Positions 27,987 through 36,743 of a stretch of DNA of 52,190 nt are shown piece by piece (the first letter of the stretch is position 1; every line of letters starts with the position of its first letter). The stretch covers positions 1-52,190 of the forward strand of contig JAKJGQ010000004.1 in the NCBI GenBank assembly GCA_022704305.1, in the 5' to 3' direction. The stretch comes from Thermotogae bacterium (GTDB taxonomy: Bacteria; Thermotogota; Thermotogae; Petrotogales; Petrotogaceae). Both the position numbers and the translations under genes were made by a program. Under the pieces are notes generated by a model. The model was not told where the DNA came from. It ran no database searches and was given only the letters and a program-made list of their open reading frames with translations.

Positions 27987-29294
27987 CTATTTTAAGGATC
28001 CCCATACACTTTCTATCCATGATGAATTATCTTTATAAAAAAGAAGCTGCTTATAATCCTGCTTTGCGATCAAAGAACCTATACTGTATGCAAAACCTAT
28101 ACCGCTGTAATTCTCTGTCTTATCAGTATATACATACCCTGAAACCAGAAATTCCTTTATCTGCGGTATACTTTGAATCACATCGGTCATGACTGCTTCA
28201 AAAGAGCCCAGATAGTATACTGGCAAAAGCTCCTGCCTGGACTTGATTGAACAAAGCGATTCTTTTATGAATGACTTAAACCCGCGAAGTCTTACAGCGC
28301 TCATCGAAATATTTTTATAGCCTTTATAATATTTGGCATACGAAGAAACAAGAGCTTTTAAAAGTTCTTCATTATTTCCTATGTACTCTTTTAGAAATTC
28401 ATAGTGCCATCCCTGGACATCTTCAAGAAAGGCAGAGCCTACAAAATAATCGGCCAACTCAGATACTTCATAAATTATTTCAAGACATGACATATTACAG
28501 GCATCAAATCCAACTATATCTGTATTTCTTCCACGTTTTTGCTTAAGTGATGATAAAATGCTTCTTACATCGCCTATTTTAAGAAAAGTTCCGGAAGTAC
28601 TGTCCTGAACTATTGATTTCATACTCTTTACATAGCTTTCATCCAGCCAGCCGCTTCCATGATTCCAAAAGTCTAAGAACAGATCTGTGTTTTTATTTTC
28701 AGAGGCCACTTCTAAAATTATGCTCTCAGCAGCCGCACAGCTACCAGAATCAATTTCCGCTTCTCCACTGTTATATGTCTCAATCAGTCTTTCAATGCAT
28801 GCATAACTTCCTTCAAACTTATAAACAGTCCACAGTCTGTCTGGTTTGCTCTTATAATCGGCAATGAAGTTAACCGTCATATTTAGGGAACTGTTTGCAA
28901 CAGCATCGCATATTTCGGTAAGATCCTGCCAGATATGATCTGCCGATGATGTAAGGCTGTTATCGCCTCCTGAGTATATGACCATCTGAAAAGATGTATC
29001 ACGAAAAAAAACCTTCTCTGTATGCACCTGCCCGTTTGAACTTTCATATCTGACAGTTCCGTAGTCCAACCCAGCGGCTTTTTCGTATGGAAGTAGATAA
29101 AATTTATCTTTTTTCTCAAGCTGTAAACCATTAAACTCTACATTGCTTACATCGGCACGAAAAAAAAGAGCTTTGTCATAACTGCCTTTTGGAAGATATA
29201 CCGATGAAAGCTCAGACGGGAAAATAACACATCCTGAGATCATAAATACCAATACTACAATTAAAGATATCAGAATAAACTTCTTTTTCCTCAT
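27987..29294 (-). CDS. Clostripain-like C11 cysteine peptidase, lipoprotein
   Basis: 435 aa. Signal segment with lipobox MISGC, so likely anchored on the outer face of the inner membrane. The C11 dyad is present: His in FWNHGSGW and Cys in IVGFDACNMSCLE; downstream EDVQGWHYEFL corresponds to the family's E-D-x-P-G-x-GW stretch. It is longer at the N-terminus (an additional 100-residue strand-rich region at 25-110). The start overlaps the preceding gene by four bases (ATGA). Specificity for Arg/Lys is the family norm but not shown here. Confidence 0.87.
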   Translation of the reverse strand: MRKKKFILISLIVVLVFMISGCVIFPSELSSVYLPKGSYDKALFFRADVSNVEFNGLQLEKKDKFYLLPYEKAAGLDYGTVRYESSNGQVHTEKVFFRDTSFQMVIYSGGDNSLTSSADHIWQDLTEICDAVANSSLNMTVNFIADYKSKPDRLWTVYKFEGSYACIERLIETYNSGEAEIDSGSCAAAESIILEVASENKNTDLFLDFWNHGSGWLDESYVKSMKSIVQDSTSGTFLKIGDVRSILSSLKQKRGRNTDIVGFDACNMSCLEIIYEVSELADYFVGSAFLEDVQGWHYEFLKEYIGNNEELLKALVSSYAKYYKGYKNISMSAVRLRGFKSFIKESLCSIKSRQELLPVYYLGSFEAVMTDVIQSIPQIKEFLVSGYVYTDKTENYSGIGFAYSIGSLIAKQDYKQLLFYKDNSSWIESVWGSLK

Positions 29295-29992
29295 AAAGTA
29301 CCCTCATGTTTTATAATAAACCGCTGCAATTCACTATAGGAAAGCTCATATCCGCTTGCTGTATATATTTTTCTGGGAGCGTAATCGGACATTTTTTTCA
29401 GGGAAAAGATGGACTGTTTGAGGTCATAACATATCAAAGGCGCTGTAATCCTGGACGGAATGCCTTTTTTCACCTGAAATTGATCGGAAAGAATAAGATC
29501 GCCATCCTTGGTAAGGACGCTTAAAGATCCGCAAGTATGACCTGGAGTATGAAATACTGTGGCAGAAATACCAAAATCGCTGAGATCATATGAATCATCA
29601 ACTATAATATCCGGTTCAACTTTAATCGCTTTGGGACAACAGGACTCCCTATAGAAATACTTGGAAAATATCCTTCCTCTTATCCCTACGGGTTTATAAT
29701 CGGCGGACACTCCTCTTATCATCCTGTTGGCATCCTGTCTCTGAACCAACACAGGAATACCGTACAGCTCTTTTATTTCGGAAGCTACACCATAGTTGTC
29801 GGTATGGGCATGAGTAATAACTATAAGTTTGATTTTGGCTATTTCTATCTCAAGATTCTCCAAGATGCTATAAAATTGGAGTCTCTGATTTCTATGGCAT
29901 GTGTCTATAAGAATGGAACTATTTTCGTTTTTAAGCACAAAAACAGTTTTCAGTTTATTTACAGTGATTTTCACCACATTTATTTTTGACAT
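29291..29992 (-). CDS. Metallo-beta-lactamase-fold hydrolase with altered metal site
   Basis: 233 aa. The MBL core is clear: ILIDTC, VITHAHTDNYG, FHTPGHTCGSL and LILSDQF. Compared with the usual H-x-H-x-D-H, the last His of the first motif is Asn (HAHTDN), and the C-terminal His, often in a GH element, seems replaced (TASGYELS). The His of PGHTCGS and the Asp of LSDQ are kept. So metal site 1 may be complete and site 2 impaired. GGAGACGGG precedes the ATG. Encoded between an unknown gene and a C11 peptidase, with a four-base overlap to the latter. Confidence 0.8.
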   Translation of the reverse strand: MSKINVVKITVNKLKTVFVLKNENSSILIDTCHRNQRLQFYSILENLEIEIAKIKLIVITHAHTDNYGVASEIKELYGIPVLVQRQDANRMIRGVSADYKPVGIRGRIFSKYFYRESCCPKAIKVEPDIIVDDSYDLSDFGISATVFHTPGHTCGSLSVLTKDGDLILSDQFQVKKGIPSRITAPLICYDLKQSIFSLKKMSDYAPRKIYTASGYELSYSELQRFIIKHEGTL

Positions 29993-30015
29993 ACCCGTCT
30001 CCGTTTCTAATTATT

Positions 30016-30693
30016 TTAAAATTTACATGATCCTTCCTCATATTCGGCTGACAAGGCTATTATTTTTTGAAAAAAAAAGTTCTGCCTGCGAAACTTTCTG
30101 AGATCCTTCATCGCATTTATAAAGTATTGAAGATCCTGCTCCTCACAAAAAAAGATCTCATCGCTTATAAGCGTGTTTTCTCTGAATTTTTCTTGGGGTA
30201 TCTTAAGGCACAACTGATATTCCGACCGTTCCACTTCAAAGCTTATACTGCTGTTACGGTCATACAGCACATAAAGGTTTTCATTAAAGTCCTGTTTTTC
30301 AAAGTTTTCATCCGAGTATACCTTTACTTCACGGTAAAGACGGCTGAGCTTTCTTGTGTTTTTGAGCCTGTTATTGGTTTTGTAAAAATTTATCTTTTTA
30401 CGGTACTCCTTCCTAAGCATAGAATTATATTTCTTAATATTCTCCAGTGTCAAGAGTATCTCGCCTACTGCTTCGCAGTCAAGAATGGAAGGCATTTGTA
30501 AGAACTTGCCATCAGGAGCTATCAGTATATAAAGATCATCACAACAGACTACTTTTATACTGAAATCGCCTAAAAACTTTATGGAATAATCATTTTCCCC
30601 ACCGCGCGCATACTCGTAATACCCGGTTTGGCAGTTGTATTCCCAGTTCGGAGCCTTACTCAGTATCTCCTGCTGCAAATAAAATTTAAGCAT
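30016..30693 (-). CDS. Hypothetical protein, first gene of peptidase operon
   Basis: 225 aa, not recognised. No signal peptide or membrane helix. The N-terminal half is strand rich (about 15-75), followed by a basic helical region at 85-125 with many Lys/Arg/Tyr, then further strands and a C-terminal helix (about 185-210). GGGGGAG sits six bases before the ATG, and 23 bases separate it from the MBL gene, so it is probably the promoter-proximal gene of the operon down to pepT. No function can be proposed. Confidence 0.6.
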   Translation of the reverse strand: MLKFYLQQEILSKAPNWEYNCQTGYYEYARGGENDYSIKFLGDFSIKVVCCDDLYILIAPDGKFLQMPSILDCEAVGEILLTLENIKKYNSMLRKEYRKKINFYKTNNRLKNTRKLSRLYREVKVYSDENFEKQDFNENLYVLYDRNSSISFEVERSEYQLCLKIPQEKFRENTLISDEIFFCEEQDLQYFINAMKDLRKFRRQNFFFQKIIALSAEYEEGSCKF

Positions 30694-30780
30694 AATTTCT
30701 CCCCCGTTTTACATTCTACTTAAATTCTACCATATAAAGATACAAAAAATGATATTTTTAAATATTAAATAATTACTTCT

Positions 30781-33498
30781 TTATTGAAACATTTTTATGA
30801 ACTCGATATAACTTAACGGTTTGCTGAAATAATAGCCCTGGATGGTATCACAGCCTATTTTTTTAAGGAAGTCTAGCTGTTCTTCATTTTCAACACCCTC
30901 AGCGATAATCTGGACATTAAGTCCTTTTGCCATAGCTACTATTGTACTTATAACCTTACGGTCCCTGTCTGTAGCACTTATCTTGTTCACAAAACTTCTG
31001 TCTATTTTGATGAAGTCTATCGGCAGGAGCGTAAGATAACTGAGGGAAGAGTAGCCTGTTCCAAAATCATCCAGCATTATTCCCATTCCACGTTTTTTAA
31101 ACTCATAAAGGGTATTACGCACAACCGGAAGCTTCTGCATAGCCATACTTTCGGTTACTTCTACCGAAATAAGCTCTTTGTTGATACCGTAGCCTTCGGT
31201 TATGTGATCAAACTTTTCTATCAGATAAGGATCGCAAAGCTGCTGCATAGAAAGATTAAGACTTATCTTTACTTCTATCGAAAGCTCCTGCTTGGTCTTT
31301 ATTATGTCTCTGCAGACATTATGAAGCACCTCTTCGCCTATGGCAGATATAAAGCCAGACTCCTCGGCGATATCTATAAACTTGGACGGAGGTACTATTC
31401 CCCACTGCGGATGATTCCACCTTACAAGTGCTTCTGCTTCCTTTATCTTCCAACCGGAAATATCAACTATAGGTTGATAGTAAACTAAAAACTGTTTCTC
31501 ATTTATAGCTCTGCGGAGATGACTCTGCAGGAAAAGTTTTTCGGATATCTTTCTTTTCATTCTGGTCTCATAGACTTCAAAAGCATTACCGCCGGACTCT
31601 TTAGACTTATACATAGATATCTCGGCATTTTTCAGTAGCTCTCCGCAGTCGTTTCCGCCATCCGGATATGTTGTGACACCCATGCTTATACTTATAAAAA
31701 AGTCTGCATCGTTAAGCTTAAGAGGCTCAGAAAAGCTTTTTAGTATCTGCTCGGAAATATCTTTAATATCCTGGATCGAAGTTCTGTTTCTTATATAGCC
31801 AATGAACTCGTCGCCTCCCATTCTGGCAAAAGCTCCGTCCTTTTCAAAATGCTTTTTCAGCCTTTTTGAAACTTCTTTAAGAACCTCATCTCCAAAAACA
31901 TGTCCGTGAACATCATTTACAAACTTGAACCTGTCAATATCCATGAGAAAAATGCTTACCTTTTCATCCGGACTTTTTTCTATCTGTTCAGAAAGGACTT
32001 TTAAAAAAAGAGTTCTGTTGGCAAGTCCTGTAAGCTGATCAAAATTTGCACTGTAGTAAAGCGCAGCTTCAGATTTCTTCTTTTGGGTAATATCGTCTCC
32101 GGTAAAAAGCTCAAGCTTTTCACCCGTAGTTCGGTCATAGACACCTGATTTTTTCCATACTATCGTCTTCACACCCGAATCTTTGCATAAAAGTGTACCC
32201 TCCATAACAGATCCGGGAAAATCAGGATCAAGAAACTTATATACTTTTTGCCCTAATACTTCGGTTTTATCGTATCCACTTACCTTTTGGGCATACTTGT
32301 TAAAAATCTGTATTCTACGCTGCTCATCTATAGCTATTATCATTATCGAAGCACTCTCTATTATGCTTTCTTTTATTTTTTTCTCATTTTCAAGCTTAAT
32401 ACTTAACTGACGCTTTTTGAAGCCATAAAAAAGAATTATTACTATTAAAATACATGCTGCGGCAAATATAACCAAAAAGATCAAAAAAACGTCCCTGTAC
32501 TCATCAATAAACCTTCTGGGCTTACTTATCAAAACAGCATTTTCAGGAATGCTTCCCATATCCACGGAATATTTTACAAGCATATTGTAATCAAAAATAT
32601 ATCTGTTGAGCGTATTGGTCAAAACAGGTATCTCTCCTACATCTTTGCCCTGAAGGATCAGAAGAACCATCTGGGCAGCCTCATATGCAAGGTCATAGCC
32701 TGATATGACATAACCTCCCACAACATTTCCCTTTATAAGGAACTCCCATGGAACGTATATAGGAATATCCGAGTATGTAGATATTGTAGGCGCGATATCC
32801 TCGTAATTGACAAGCTCTCCGGTTTCGCTGCGCAGAGTAGAAATTATAATAAGCGCACTCTGCGGACCTGCCTGGCGGACATCCTGTATTACCTGCTCTA
32901 TACTCATATCATTGCGGATAATAAAGTTGATTTCAGGAAAAGAAATTGATTCTTTCTCTATCTGACTTTTATTCATATAGTAGATTGAGCTGTTGTCTCC
33001 ATAAACAAGGAACCTCTTGATCTGCGGTGTAAGTTTAAGTGCAATATCAATGGTTTTCTTAAAATCAATGCTCTCAACTACTCCGGTGAAACCTTTTTTT
33101 CCTTTAAGCATTTCAGGATAAAACTCATTTATTCCAAGAAAAACAACCGGCTTTTCGCCAAAAAGAACGTCCCTGTACTCAAGAAGAAAGTCAAGTGCAT
33201 CATTATCAACGCAGACAATAACATCTATAACCTTTTTTGCATATTTCATAGCGTATACTTCGGCAAGCTTGGCAAAATACTCTTTGCTTATTATATTCTT
33301 GGTATCCATATACTCGTAAAAAATATCAACGGGATACTTCGAAGTATTAAGCTCTTTTTCAAGCTCTGAAAAAATTTCCTGATTCCAGCCAAGCTCAGGA
33401 TGATATGAAAAAAGGACAAGAATATTTTTTTTCTGAGAGAAACATACCGAAACTGTTAATAAAAGAAAGAATAGAAAAAATAAGTTTTTATACCTCAT
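30781..33498 (-). CDS. Periplasmic-sensor GGDEF-EAL protein
   Basis: 905 aa. Signal peptide, a periplasmic ABC-type binding fold of the YP-binding (ABC_sub_bind) type at about 25-320 (KNILVLFSYHPELGWNQEIF), a transmembrane helix at 335-357, PAS at 375-480, GGDEF at 485-640 (RMGGDEF intact) and EAL at 655-905 (EAEALVRWNHP, VEVTES, DDFGTGYSSLSYL, AEGVENEEQ intact). The residues where an inhibitory RxxD site would lie read EKDG, so no I-site. Both cyclase and phosphodiesterase motifs look active, so it can make or degrade c-di-GMP. Translation is coupled to the upstream gene by ATGA. Confidence 0.92.
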   Translation of the reverse strand: MRYKNLFFLFFLLLTVSVCFSQKKNILVLFSYHPELGWNQEIFSELEKELNTSKYPVDIFYEYMDTKNIISKEYFAKLAEVYAMKYAKKVIDVIVCVDNDALDFLLEYRDVLFGEKPVVFLGINEFYPEMLKGKKGFTGVVESIDFKKTIDIALKLTPQIKRFLVYGDNSSIYYMNKSQIEKESISFPEINFIIRNDMSIEQVIQDVRQAGPQSALIIISTLRSETGELVNYEDIAPTISTYSDIPIYVPWEFLIKGNVVGGYVISGYDLAYEAAQMVLLILQGKDVGEIPVLTNTLNRYIFDYNMLVKYSVDMGSIPENAVLISKPRRFIDEYRDVFLIFLVIFAAACILIVIILFYGFKKRQLSIKLENEKKIKESIIESASIMIIAIDEQRRIQIFNKYAQKVSGYDKTEVLGQKVYKFLDPDFPGSVMEGTLLCKDSGVKTIVWKKSGVYDRTTGEKLELFTGDDITQKKKSEAALYYSANFDQLTGLANRTLFLKVLSEQIEKSPDEKVSIFLMDIDRFKFVNDVHGHVFGDEVLKEVSKRLKKHFEKDGAFARMGGDEFIGYIRNRTSIQDIKDISEQILKSFSEPLKLNDADFFISISMGVTTYPDGGNDCGELLKNAEISMYKSKESGGNAFEVYETRMKRKISEKLFLQSHLRRAINEKQFLVYYQPIVDISGWKIKEAEALVRWNHPQWGIVPPSKFIDIAEESGFISAIGEEVLHNVCRDIIKTKQELSIEVKISLNLSMQQLCDPYLIEKFDHITEGYGINKELISVEVTESMAMQKLPVVRNTLYEFKKRGMGIMLDDFGTGYSSLSYLTLLPIDFIKIDRSFVNKISATDRDRKVISTIVAMAKGLNVQIIAEGVENEEQLDFLKKIGCDTIQGYYFSKPLSYIEFIKMFQ

Positions 33499-35525
33499 CT
33501 TTTTGATAAATTCCTTTCGATTATAGTATACAGATCACTCATGTTGACAGGTTTAGTTATATAATCGTTCATTCCGCTTTTTATACAGCTTTGCCTGTAC
33601 TCCGTCATGGCATAGGCCGTCATTGCCACAATGGGAATCTTTGCAACGGTCTGGTTTTCAGACTGCCTTATTCTCCGTGTGGTCTCATATCCATCCATAT
33701 AAGGCATCTGAACATCCATAAGAACGATATCAAAACTTTTGTCTTTGAGAACCTCCAAAGCTTTCAGACCATTATCCGCCACCAATGGGTTCCATCCTCT
33801 TTTTTTCAAAATTGCACAGATAAGTTTCTGATTTATCTCATTATCCTCAACCACAAGTATATTAAGCTTGTCTTGGAAGCTTTCGACAGATAAGCTTTCA
33901 GCTTGGGATACTGGAAAAGTATTCCCCAAAACAAAGGTTATTTCATACTTTCTCAAACCGTCGGTTTTCTCTGTCCATATCTTGCCGCCCGCCTGAGAAG
34001 CAAGATCCAAACATTCGGAAAAGCAGTCCCTAACGTTAGTCCTATGATCAGCTTCATCATTTGCAGGAGATTGAATATACCGTCCTTCGGTTATTGAAAA
34101 AACAAAGTACGAATTTTCTCTGTCATGGTAGATTTTTTGTGCTTTTATGGAAAGTTCGTTACTCTCAGTGTAAAAAAGAAGCTTTTCAAGAACACAGGAC
34201 AACAGAAGTCTTAATTTTACTGGGTCGCCTTCATAAATACTGTCCTGTTCCACTTCCAGAAATTCAATGCTTGTACTTATGTCTTTATTTTCAGCATTTT
34301 CAGCAAACTGTCTGTAAGCTCCGTCTAAAAGATTTTTAAGATTAAATCTGGTTTTGATCTGCCGGTCATTTTTGGTTTTTTCACAAGCTTGCCTATACAT
34401 TTCATTTTTACAGGCCAGTATTTCTCTTGCACTTTCTTCTATGCGGACTATATATTCTGACTGTTCACCATCATTAAGTGTACGTCCCAGCAGATCCGCC
34501 ATCGTAAGGATGGACTCCGCTTTCATTGATACTTGCCTGTCTTGTTCAAGCTGAACTGACTTTTCAATAGTATCTTCATTTACAACAGGATGATCTTGCT
34601 GTGAAGAAATACCAGAATAATCTGGATGAAAAAAACTTTGATTTTTCAAAGAAACGACTTCCATTCTCTGATCGTTGTACCAAACACTTATACAGTCCTC
34701 AAAAAGGTCATCCTGATTTTTTGTTCTCTGCCTGTATTCATTTTCAGCATCCCCTAGAGTCATTGTTTTTAAGATCTCTCTTCCTACACCTAAAAAAATT
34801 TCAGCAGCATTATTAGCATCATATATCTCATTGTTCTTTCCTTTTACAATAAGAAAAGGAATACTGCTCTGCGTGAAAAGCTTTATAAAGTTCTCTGAAC
34901 TCCCTGCATTGGCAGAAATCACCTTGTTCATAAATACTATGAACATCACAATCCCTACTGCAAAGTTCACCAGTCCGCAAAACAGAACAATAATCCCTGA
35001 CCATAAAGAAAAACCATCAACCCAAAAAACAAAGGATAAGTTAAAAAAGAAAAGCAAAATAAAAAAAAGCTGAAGAAGTTTTTTCTCAAATTTACCTTTA
35101 TCTAAGTATTTTGCAAGTATATAAGAATTCAGCAGACAGAATATACAGGACATAAGATGAACAAGTCCGGAGGTCAGAAAGTAGGGAATACGGTATATAA
35201 AACTTAAAATAAGCCATATTAAAACAAATATCACGGGACTTATTCCAGTCTTAAACTTCTTTATATCAAAAAAATCGCATAATCCGTCGAAAATTAAAAA
35301 ATAAAACATGAAAATTAAAAAAAGAGAGATAAAAGGAATGCCAGAAAAGCTTACATGAAAACTGAAAATATCAATTGAGCACTTAAAAGTAAAAAAAAGC
35401 CATGCGAAGATGAACTTACGCACAGAGCTTTTGTTATCCAGACTTTTTATGTACAAAAACATCAAAAATAAGCCCAAAGAGGCTACTATTCCCCAGATGC
35501 CGAAAGAGTAAAGCCAATCATGCAT
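33495..35525 (-). CDS. Membrane hybrid protein: dead kinase core plus intact receiver
   Basis: 676 aa. About eight transmembrane helices (1-225), a PAS-like segment (245-330), a degenerate HisKA/HATPase region (340-540), and a receiver (550-676) with VVEDNEIN, phospho-acceptor Asp in VLMDVQMPYMDG, MTAYA and ITKPV. The usual S-M-S-H-E-I-R-T-P box is shortened to VSMKAESILTMADLL, so the phospho-acceptor His is absent; the N box reads LEKLLFYT rather than a SNAIKFT type; no DTGIG box is found. ATG 35525 is chosen for CGGAGGG at 35533-35539. It must be phosphorylated by another kinase, and probably controls the overlapping GGDEF-EAL protein. Confidence 0.82.
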   Translation of the reverse strand: MHDWLYSFGIWGIVASLGLFLMFLYIKSLDNKSSVRKFIFAWLFFTFKCSIDIFSFHVSFSGIPFISLFLIFMFYFLIFDGLCDFFDIKKFKTGISPVIFVLIWLILSFIYRIPYFLTSGLVHLMSCIFCLLNSYILAKYLDKGKFEKKLLQLFFILLFFFNLSFVFWVDGFSLWSGIIVLFCGLVNFAVGIVMFIVFMNKVISANAGSSENFIKLFTQSSIPFLIVKGKNNEIYDANNAAEIFLGVGREILKTMTLGDAENEYRQRTKNQDDLFEDCISVWYNDQRMEVVSLKNQSFFHPDYSGISSQQDHPVVNEDTIEKSVQLEQDRQVSMKAESILTMADLLGRTLNDGEQSEYIVRIEESAREILACKNEMYRQACEKTKNDRQIKTRFNLKNLLDGAYRQFAENAENKDISTSIEFLEVEQDSIYEGDPVKLRLLLSCVLEKLLFYTESNELSIKAQKIYHDRENSYFVFSITEGRYIQSPANDEADHRTNVRDCFSECLDLASQAGGKIWTEKTDGLRKYEITFVLGNTFPVSQAESLSVESFQDKLNILVVEDNEINQKLICAILKKRGWNPLVADNGLKALEVLKDKSFDIVLMDVQMPYMDGYETTRRIRQSENQTVAKIPIVAMTAYAMTEYRQSCIKSGMNDYITKPVNMSDLYTIIERNLSKR

Positions 35526-35599
35526 AATAATCCCTCCGCACTGTTTTGTTATTATTATATCATAAAAAGTTGTTTTATTCGTTAATTGACCATCCATAA

Positions 35600-35629
35600 G
35601 CAAAACAAAACCGGCCTGACGGCCGGTAA
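35600..35629 (-). terminator. Intrinsic terminator after TPM-LemA gene
   Basis: On the minus strand ACCGGCC / GGCCGGT with a GTCA loop, followed by TTTTGTTTTG. It separates the chimeric gene from the hybrid-receptor operon. Confidence 0.88.
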
Positions 35630-35630
35630 A

Positions 35631-36500
35631 TTAAAACTGAACTTCTGGAGTTTCTTTCTTTTCTGCGGGAACCTCAAAATAATCTTTCTGTTCAAACCCC
35701 GAGGCACCGGCAACTATACTTGAAGGAAACTTCTTAATCTGCATATTGAATGCCTTTACAGAATCATTATATCTCTTTCTTGCCACCGACAATCTGTTTT
35801 CTGTACCTGACAGCTCATCCATGAGAGATATGAATACCTTGTCTGATTTAAGCTCCGGATAGTTTTCAACAACAACAAGAAGTCTGGAAAGTGCTCCGTC
35901 AAGTTCATTCGACGCATCCATCTTTTCTTTTGCGCTTGAAGCCCCGGCAAGTTTAGCCCTCGCATCCGAAACACTCTGTATAACTGTTTTTTCCTGGGCT
36001 GCAAAACCTTTTACCGTATTAACAAGGTTAGGAATGAGATCTGCCCTGCGCAGAAGCTGGTTGTCAATTTCCGACCAACTGGAAGTAACAGACTCTTCTG
36101 AACTTACTAAGGAGTTATAGGTACCGAACCACCAGAAAACTCCTATAAGAACGCCTACCTCAATCTGTATCTCATTTCCGCCTTTGGTTCCGTCAGGATC
36201 AAGAGCCAAAAGCAAAACAAGTCCGTTATCCTTGCCTTTGCTGCCTACGCCCCATTTGTTGAAGAGCTCAGTGGCCATCTCCTTGGGCGTTATATCCTGA
36301 GAAACATTTACGGTAACGATTGCTATCTGAACTCCCTTCTCTTGCTCAACTTTTTGGGCAAGACTATTCAGCTCTGCTTCTTCGGCAGGCGCAATCACAT
36401 TTATAAAATCGTTGACATAATTATAATAATCAGGAACACTCCATGCACTAACCAATATCGCAGATAAAACAGCTACAATAACCAAGAACTTTTTTTTCAT
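35631..36500 (-). CDS. Chimeric TPM-LemA exported/membrane protein
   Basis: 289 aa. Signal peptide 1-20; residues about 22-115 are the N-terminal part of a TPM (YgcG-like) domain ([42 protein letters not shown]); from about 117 the sequence becomes LemA, starting with its membrane helix VLIGVFWWF, then YNSLVSSEE and [23 protein letters not shown]. The switch occurs at IEVG/VLIG (near 36150) with no linker. The TPM domain stops before its C-terminal third and Gly-rich tail. LemA and TPM proteins are normally encoded by neighbouring genes, so this looks like an in-frame deletion fusion, or a real fusion. ATG 36500 chosen for AGGTGG upstream and to begin the signal peptide. Confidence 0.85.
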   Translation of the reverse strand: MKKKFLVIVAVLSAILVSAWSVPDYYNYVNDFINVIAPAEEAELNSLAQKVEQEKGVQIAIVTVNVSQDITPKEMATELFNKWGVGSKGKDNGLVLLLALDPDGTKGGNEIQIEVGVLIGVFWWFGTYNSLVSSEESVTSSWSEIDNQLLRRADLIPNLVNTVKGFAAQEKTVIQSVSDARAKLAGASSAKEKMDASNELDGALSRLLVVVENYPELKSDKVFISLMDELSGTENRLSVARKRYNDSVKAFNMQIKKFPSSIVAGASGFEQKDYFEVPAEKKETPEVQF

Positions 36501-36743
36501 CCTCCACCTCATTCTGCTTTTTATTTTCAGGTTTATTATATCAGATAATGTTAAATTTATACTATACCTAAGTTTATTTTTTGTGCACAAACCTTTAATA
36601 TATCAGATAGATAAAAGCTTTTTTAATACCTTTGCCTTTTTTCGTCTGTTTATAAGTTTGCATACTAGGTTTTAAAGTTATAGAATAATATTAATCACTT
36701 TTTATATATATTAACTTTAAAAATATCTCTTCAGGAGGCAAAG

